Source: Micromonospora sp. R77
GTDB taxonomy: Bacteria > Actinomycetota > Actinomycetes > Mycobacteriales > Micromonosporaceae
Direction of reading: 5' to 3'
Assembly (NCBI RefSeq): GCF_022747945.1
Contig: NZ_JALDST010000001.1
Location: forward strand, 2,418,001 to 2,482,000
Length of the DNA stretch: 64,000 bases
Positions 61,865 through 64,000 of this stretch are shown here, piece by piece. A program made the translations under genes and the position numbers. The first letter of the stretch is position 1. Each line of letters begins with the position of its first letter. A model generated the notes under the pieces. It was not told the DNA's origin. It was given only the letters and a program-made list of their open reading frames with translations, and ran no database searches.

Positions 61865-63922
61865 ATGATCCACAGACTGTTGGTCGCCAACCGGGGGGAG
61901 ATCGCCCGCCGGGTCTTCGCCACCTGCCGGGCGCTCGGCGTGGAGACGGTCGCCGTGCACTCCGACGCGGACGCCGACGCGCCCTTCGTCGCCGACGCCG
62001 ACCAAGCCGTCCGGCTGCCCGGGAACACGCCGGCCGAGACGTACCTGCGGATCGAGCTGATCCTGGACGCGGCACGCAGGGCCGGCGCGGACGCCGTGCA
62101 CCCGGGTTACGGCTTCCTCGCCGAGAACGCCGACTTCGCGGCGGCAGTGACCGACGCGGGCCTGACCTGGGTCGGACCGCCGGCCAAGGCGATCGCCGCG
62201 ATGGGCGACAAGATGGCGGCGAAGGCGCTGCTCGCCGAGGCGGGCGTGCCGATGCTGCCGACCTGGACCGACGCCGACCAGGTCACCGCCTTCCCGGTGC
62301 TGGTGAAGGCGTCCGCCGGTGGCGGCGGGCGCGGCATGCGCGTGGTCCGCGACCCGGCCGGCCTGGCCGAGGCCGTCGCCTCCGCGCGCCGCGAGGCGGC
62401 TGCGGCGTTCGGCGACGGCACGGTCTTCATCGAGCGGTACGTCGAGCGCGGGCGCCACGTCGAGGTGCAGATCTTCGGCGACACCCACGGCACGGTGCTG
62501 GCCCTCGGGGTACGCGACTGCTCGATCCAACGCCGACACCAGAAGATCGTCGAGGAGGCACCGGGGGTGCTGCCCCCGGCGGTGCGGGAGCGGCTGCACG
62601 CCGCGGCGGTGGCCGCCGGCCGGGCCGTCGAGTACGTCGGCGCGGGGACCGTGGAGTTCCTGCTCGCGCCGGACGGTGAGGTGTACTTCCTGGAGATGAA
62701 CACCCGACTCCAGGTGGAGCACCCGGTCACCGAGGCGGTCACCGGGCTGGACCTGGTCCGGCTGCAACTGCTGGTCGCCGAGGGGGAGCCGCTGCCGCTG
62801 ACCGGTACCCCACCGGCGGACGGCCACGCGATCGAGGTAAGGCTCTGCGCCGAGGACCCGGCCCAGGGGTTCCGCCCGGCGACCGGCACTCTGCACCGGT
62901 TCGCGATCCCTGGTGTGGCCGGCGAGTTCACCCCGCTTCGAGGGCTCCGGTCGGACTCGGGCGTCACCGACGGTTCGACGGTGAGCGTGCACTACGACTC
63001 GATGCTGGCCAAGGTCGTCGCCTGGGCGCCCACCCGGGCCGAGGCGGCCCGCGCCCTGGCCGGCGCGCTGGCCCGGGCCGAGCTGCACGGCGTGGCCACC
63101 AACCGGGACCTGCTGGTCCGGGTGCTGCGCAGCCGCGAGTTCGGGGCCGTGGAGATCGACACCGGCTTCCTGGAGCGGCACGCCGAGGTCTTCGCCCCGC
63201 TGCTGCCGGCCGACCAACTGCCCCTGGCGGCCCTGGCCGCCGCCCTGGCCTCGGCAGGCGGCCGTCGGTCGGCGGCCCGGGTGCTCGCCGGGCTGCCCTC
63301 GGGCTGGCGGAACGTGCCCGCCTTCCCGCAGGTCACCCGCTTCGCCGGGGCGGACGGGGGCGAGGTCGAGGTGCGCTACCGGCTGGACCGGGCCGGCGGT
63401 CTGGCCGAATGGTCCGTGGAGCGGACTGCGGGCGCGGGTGCCGCAGCCGCGACGTCGGCCGACCGGACCGGGGTCGGAGCCGGCGAGCCCGGCGGGTCGG
63501 CGGTGGGCGACGATGCCCCGACCGTCGCCCTGGTCGAGGCGGCCCCGGACCGGGTGGTGCTCGACGTCGACGGGGTGCGGCGGGTGTTCCGCGTACACCG
63601 GGTGGGGTCGGCGGTCTTCGTGGACGGCCCGGCGGGGGCGGCGAGCCTCGTCGAGCTGCCGCGTTTCCCGCTGCCCACCGCGGAGCTGGCGGCCGGGTCG
63701 CTGCTCGCGCCGCTGCCCGGCGCGGTGACCCGGGTGCACGTCGAGGTCGGCCGGCGGGTGACCGCCGGTGAGCTGCTGCTGACCCTGGAAGCGATGAAGC
63801 TCGAACATCCCGTGCTCGCCCCGGCCGACGGGGTGGTCACCGAGCTGCCGGTGCCGGCCGGCGGTCAGGTCGAGACCGGTGCCGTGCTGGCCGTGGTCAC
63901 CACCGAGGAGGACGACCGATGA
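61865..63922 (+). CDS. Acyl-CoA carboxylase alpha subunit (biotin carboxylase plus biotin carrier)
   Basis: This 685-residue protein starts MIHRLLVANRGEIARRV. Biotin carboxylase motifs are HPGYGFLAENADF, KASAGGGGRGMRVV (ATP loop, about residue 155), EVQIFGDTHG, QRRHQKIVEEAP and EMNTRLQVEHPVTE. After a linker of about 100 residues the biotinyl domain has LTLEAMKLEHPV with the biotinylated Lys (about 645). I prefer the ATG at 61865 (GAGGA six bases upstream) over the ATG at 61859. Together with the beta subunit it carboxylates the enoyl-CoA formed by the dehydrogenase. Confidence 0.94.
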   Translation: MIHRLLVANRGEIARRVFATCRALGVETVAVHSDADADAPFVADADQAVRLPGNTPAETYLRIELILDAARRAGADAVHPGYGFLAENADFAAAVTDAGLTWVGPPAKAIAAMGDKMAAKALLAEAGVPMLPTWTDADQVTAFPVLVKASAGGGGRGMRVVRDPAGLAEAVASARREAAAAFGDGTVFIERYVERGRHVEVQIFGDTHGTVLALGVRDCSIQRRHQKIVEEAPGVLPPAVRERLHAAAVAAGRAVEYVGAGTVEFLLAPDGEVYFLEMNTRLQVEHPVTEAVTGLDLVRLQLLVAEGEPLPLTGTPPADGHAIEVRLCAEDPAQGFRPATGTLHRFAIPGVAGEFTPLRGLRSDSGVTDGSTVSVHYDSMLAKVVAWAPTRAEAARALAGALARAELHGVATNRDLLVRVLRSREFGAVEIDTGFLERHAEVFAPLLPADQLPLAALAAALASAGGRRSAARVLAGLPSGWRNVPAFPQVTRFAGADGGEVEVRYRLDRAGGLAEWSVERTAGAGAAAATSADRTGVGAGEPGGSAVGDDAPTVALVEAAPDRVVLDVDGVRRVFRVHRVGSAVFVDGPAGAASLVELPRFPLPTAELAAGSLLAPLPGAVTRVHVEVGRRVTAGELLLTLEAMKLEHPVLAPADGVVTELPVPAGGQVETGAVLAVVTTEEDDR

Positions 63923-64000
63923 ACTTCGACCCCACCCCCGAACAGGACCAGCTCCGCGACGCCGTCCGGGCGCTGGGCCGGCGGTACGGCCACTCCTACT
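63919..64000 (+). CDS. Second acyl-CoA dehydrogenase, N-terminal fragment
   Basis: The ATG at 63919 overlaps the carboxylase stop (ATGA) and reads MNFDPTPEQDQLRDAVRALGRRYGHSY before the window ends. FxPTxEQxxLRxxVR is the usual start of acyl-CoA dehydrogenases. This would be the second such enzyme of the operon; the rest lies outside the window. Confidence 0.75.
   Translation, partial: MNFDPTPEQDQLRDAVRALGRRYGHSY

Noticed and set aside
1..64000. CRISPR arrays, tRNA or rRNA genes, insertion sequences
   Set aside because: No regularly spaced repeats, cloverleaf-like sequences with a GTTCGA-type T-loop in context, rRNA segments or transposase motifs were recognised.

Overview
The window is high-GC DNA (about 73% G+C by eye) with dense, often translationally coupled genes, frequent GTG starts and GC-rich hairpin terminators. 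The gene families are actinobacterial: a DUF3180 protein beside folK, a MarP-type protease, an actinobacterial Crp, type VII secretion parts, a TIGR03084 protein and an F420-associated-type zinc protease. I infer a member of Micromonosporaceae, most likely Micromonospora-like. No tRNA, rRNA, CRISPR array, transposase or integrase was recognised.

Layout. 1-4245: osmoprotectant (OpuC/OsmX-type) ABC transporter whose substrate-binding protein appears circularly permuted. 4291-8884: small membrane and conserved genes, then folK-folB-folP. 9240-21914: a block between folP and folE encoding a type IV secretion-like apparatus (2-TM pilin-like protein, VirB3/PrgI-like, VirB4 ATPase, VirB6-like, VirB8/TcpC-like, lysozyme plus M23 peptidase), followed by an FtsK/EccC-like ATPase and a coiled-coil membrane partner; it is preceded by a potentially structured leader. 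21981-31720: the folE-ftsH-hpt-tilS-metalloprotease housekeeping run, interrupted by a GlxA-like regulator, a gamma-glutamyltransferase, an arginase-family protein and a 45-residue membrane peptide. 31777-34165: D-Ala-D-Ala carboxypeptidase and inorganic pyrophosphatase. 34220-41102: type VII secretion core (EccD, EccC, mycosin). 41156-49962: two PAP2 phosphatases, MarP-like protease, NUDIX hydrolase, thioredoxin-like lipoprotein, endonuclease III, CapA-like protein, CbiZ, Crp and a phosphoesterase. 50027-55701: a compact glycan or metabolite cluster (split Alg14/Alg13-type glycosyltransferase, two methyltransferases, a radical SAM enzyme, a fused NDP-sugar epimerase/aminotransferase). 55834-64000: a TetR-led catabolic operon (TIGR03084, AtuA-like, acyl-CoA dehydrogenase, acyl-CoA carboxylase beta and alpha, second acyl-CoA dehydrogenase), resembling terpenoid or branched-chain acyl-CoA degradation.

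Quality caveat. At least eight genes have reading frames that resume only after a one-base shift. Most sites are short G or C runs, often four bases where the frame needs five. So many events in housekeeping-type genes suggest uncorrected sequencing indels rather than real gene decay, so entries marked pseudogene should be read as 'frameshifted in this sequence'.

Most notable signals: the relaxase-less type IV secretion-like locus with its folded leader; a palindromic repeat carried in frame inside the AtuA-like coding sequence; the permuted binding protein; the glycan cluster with its fused enzyme; and a likely CTG start for folE.
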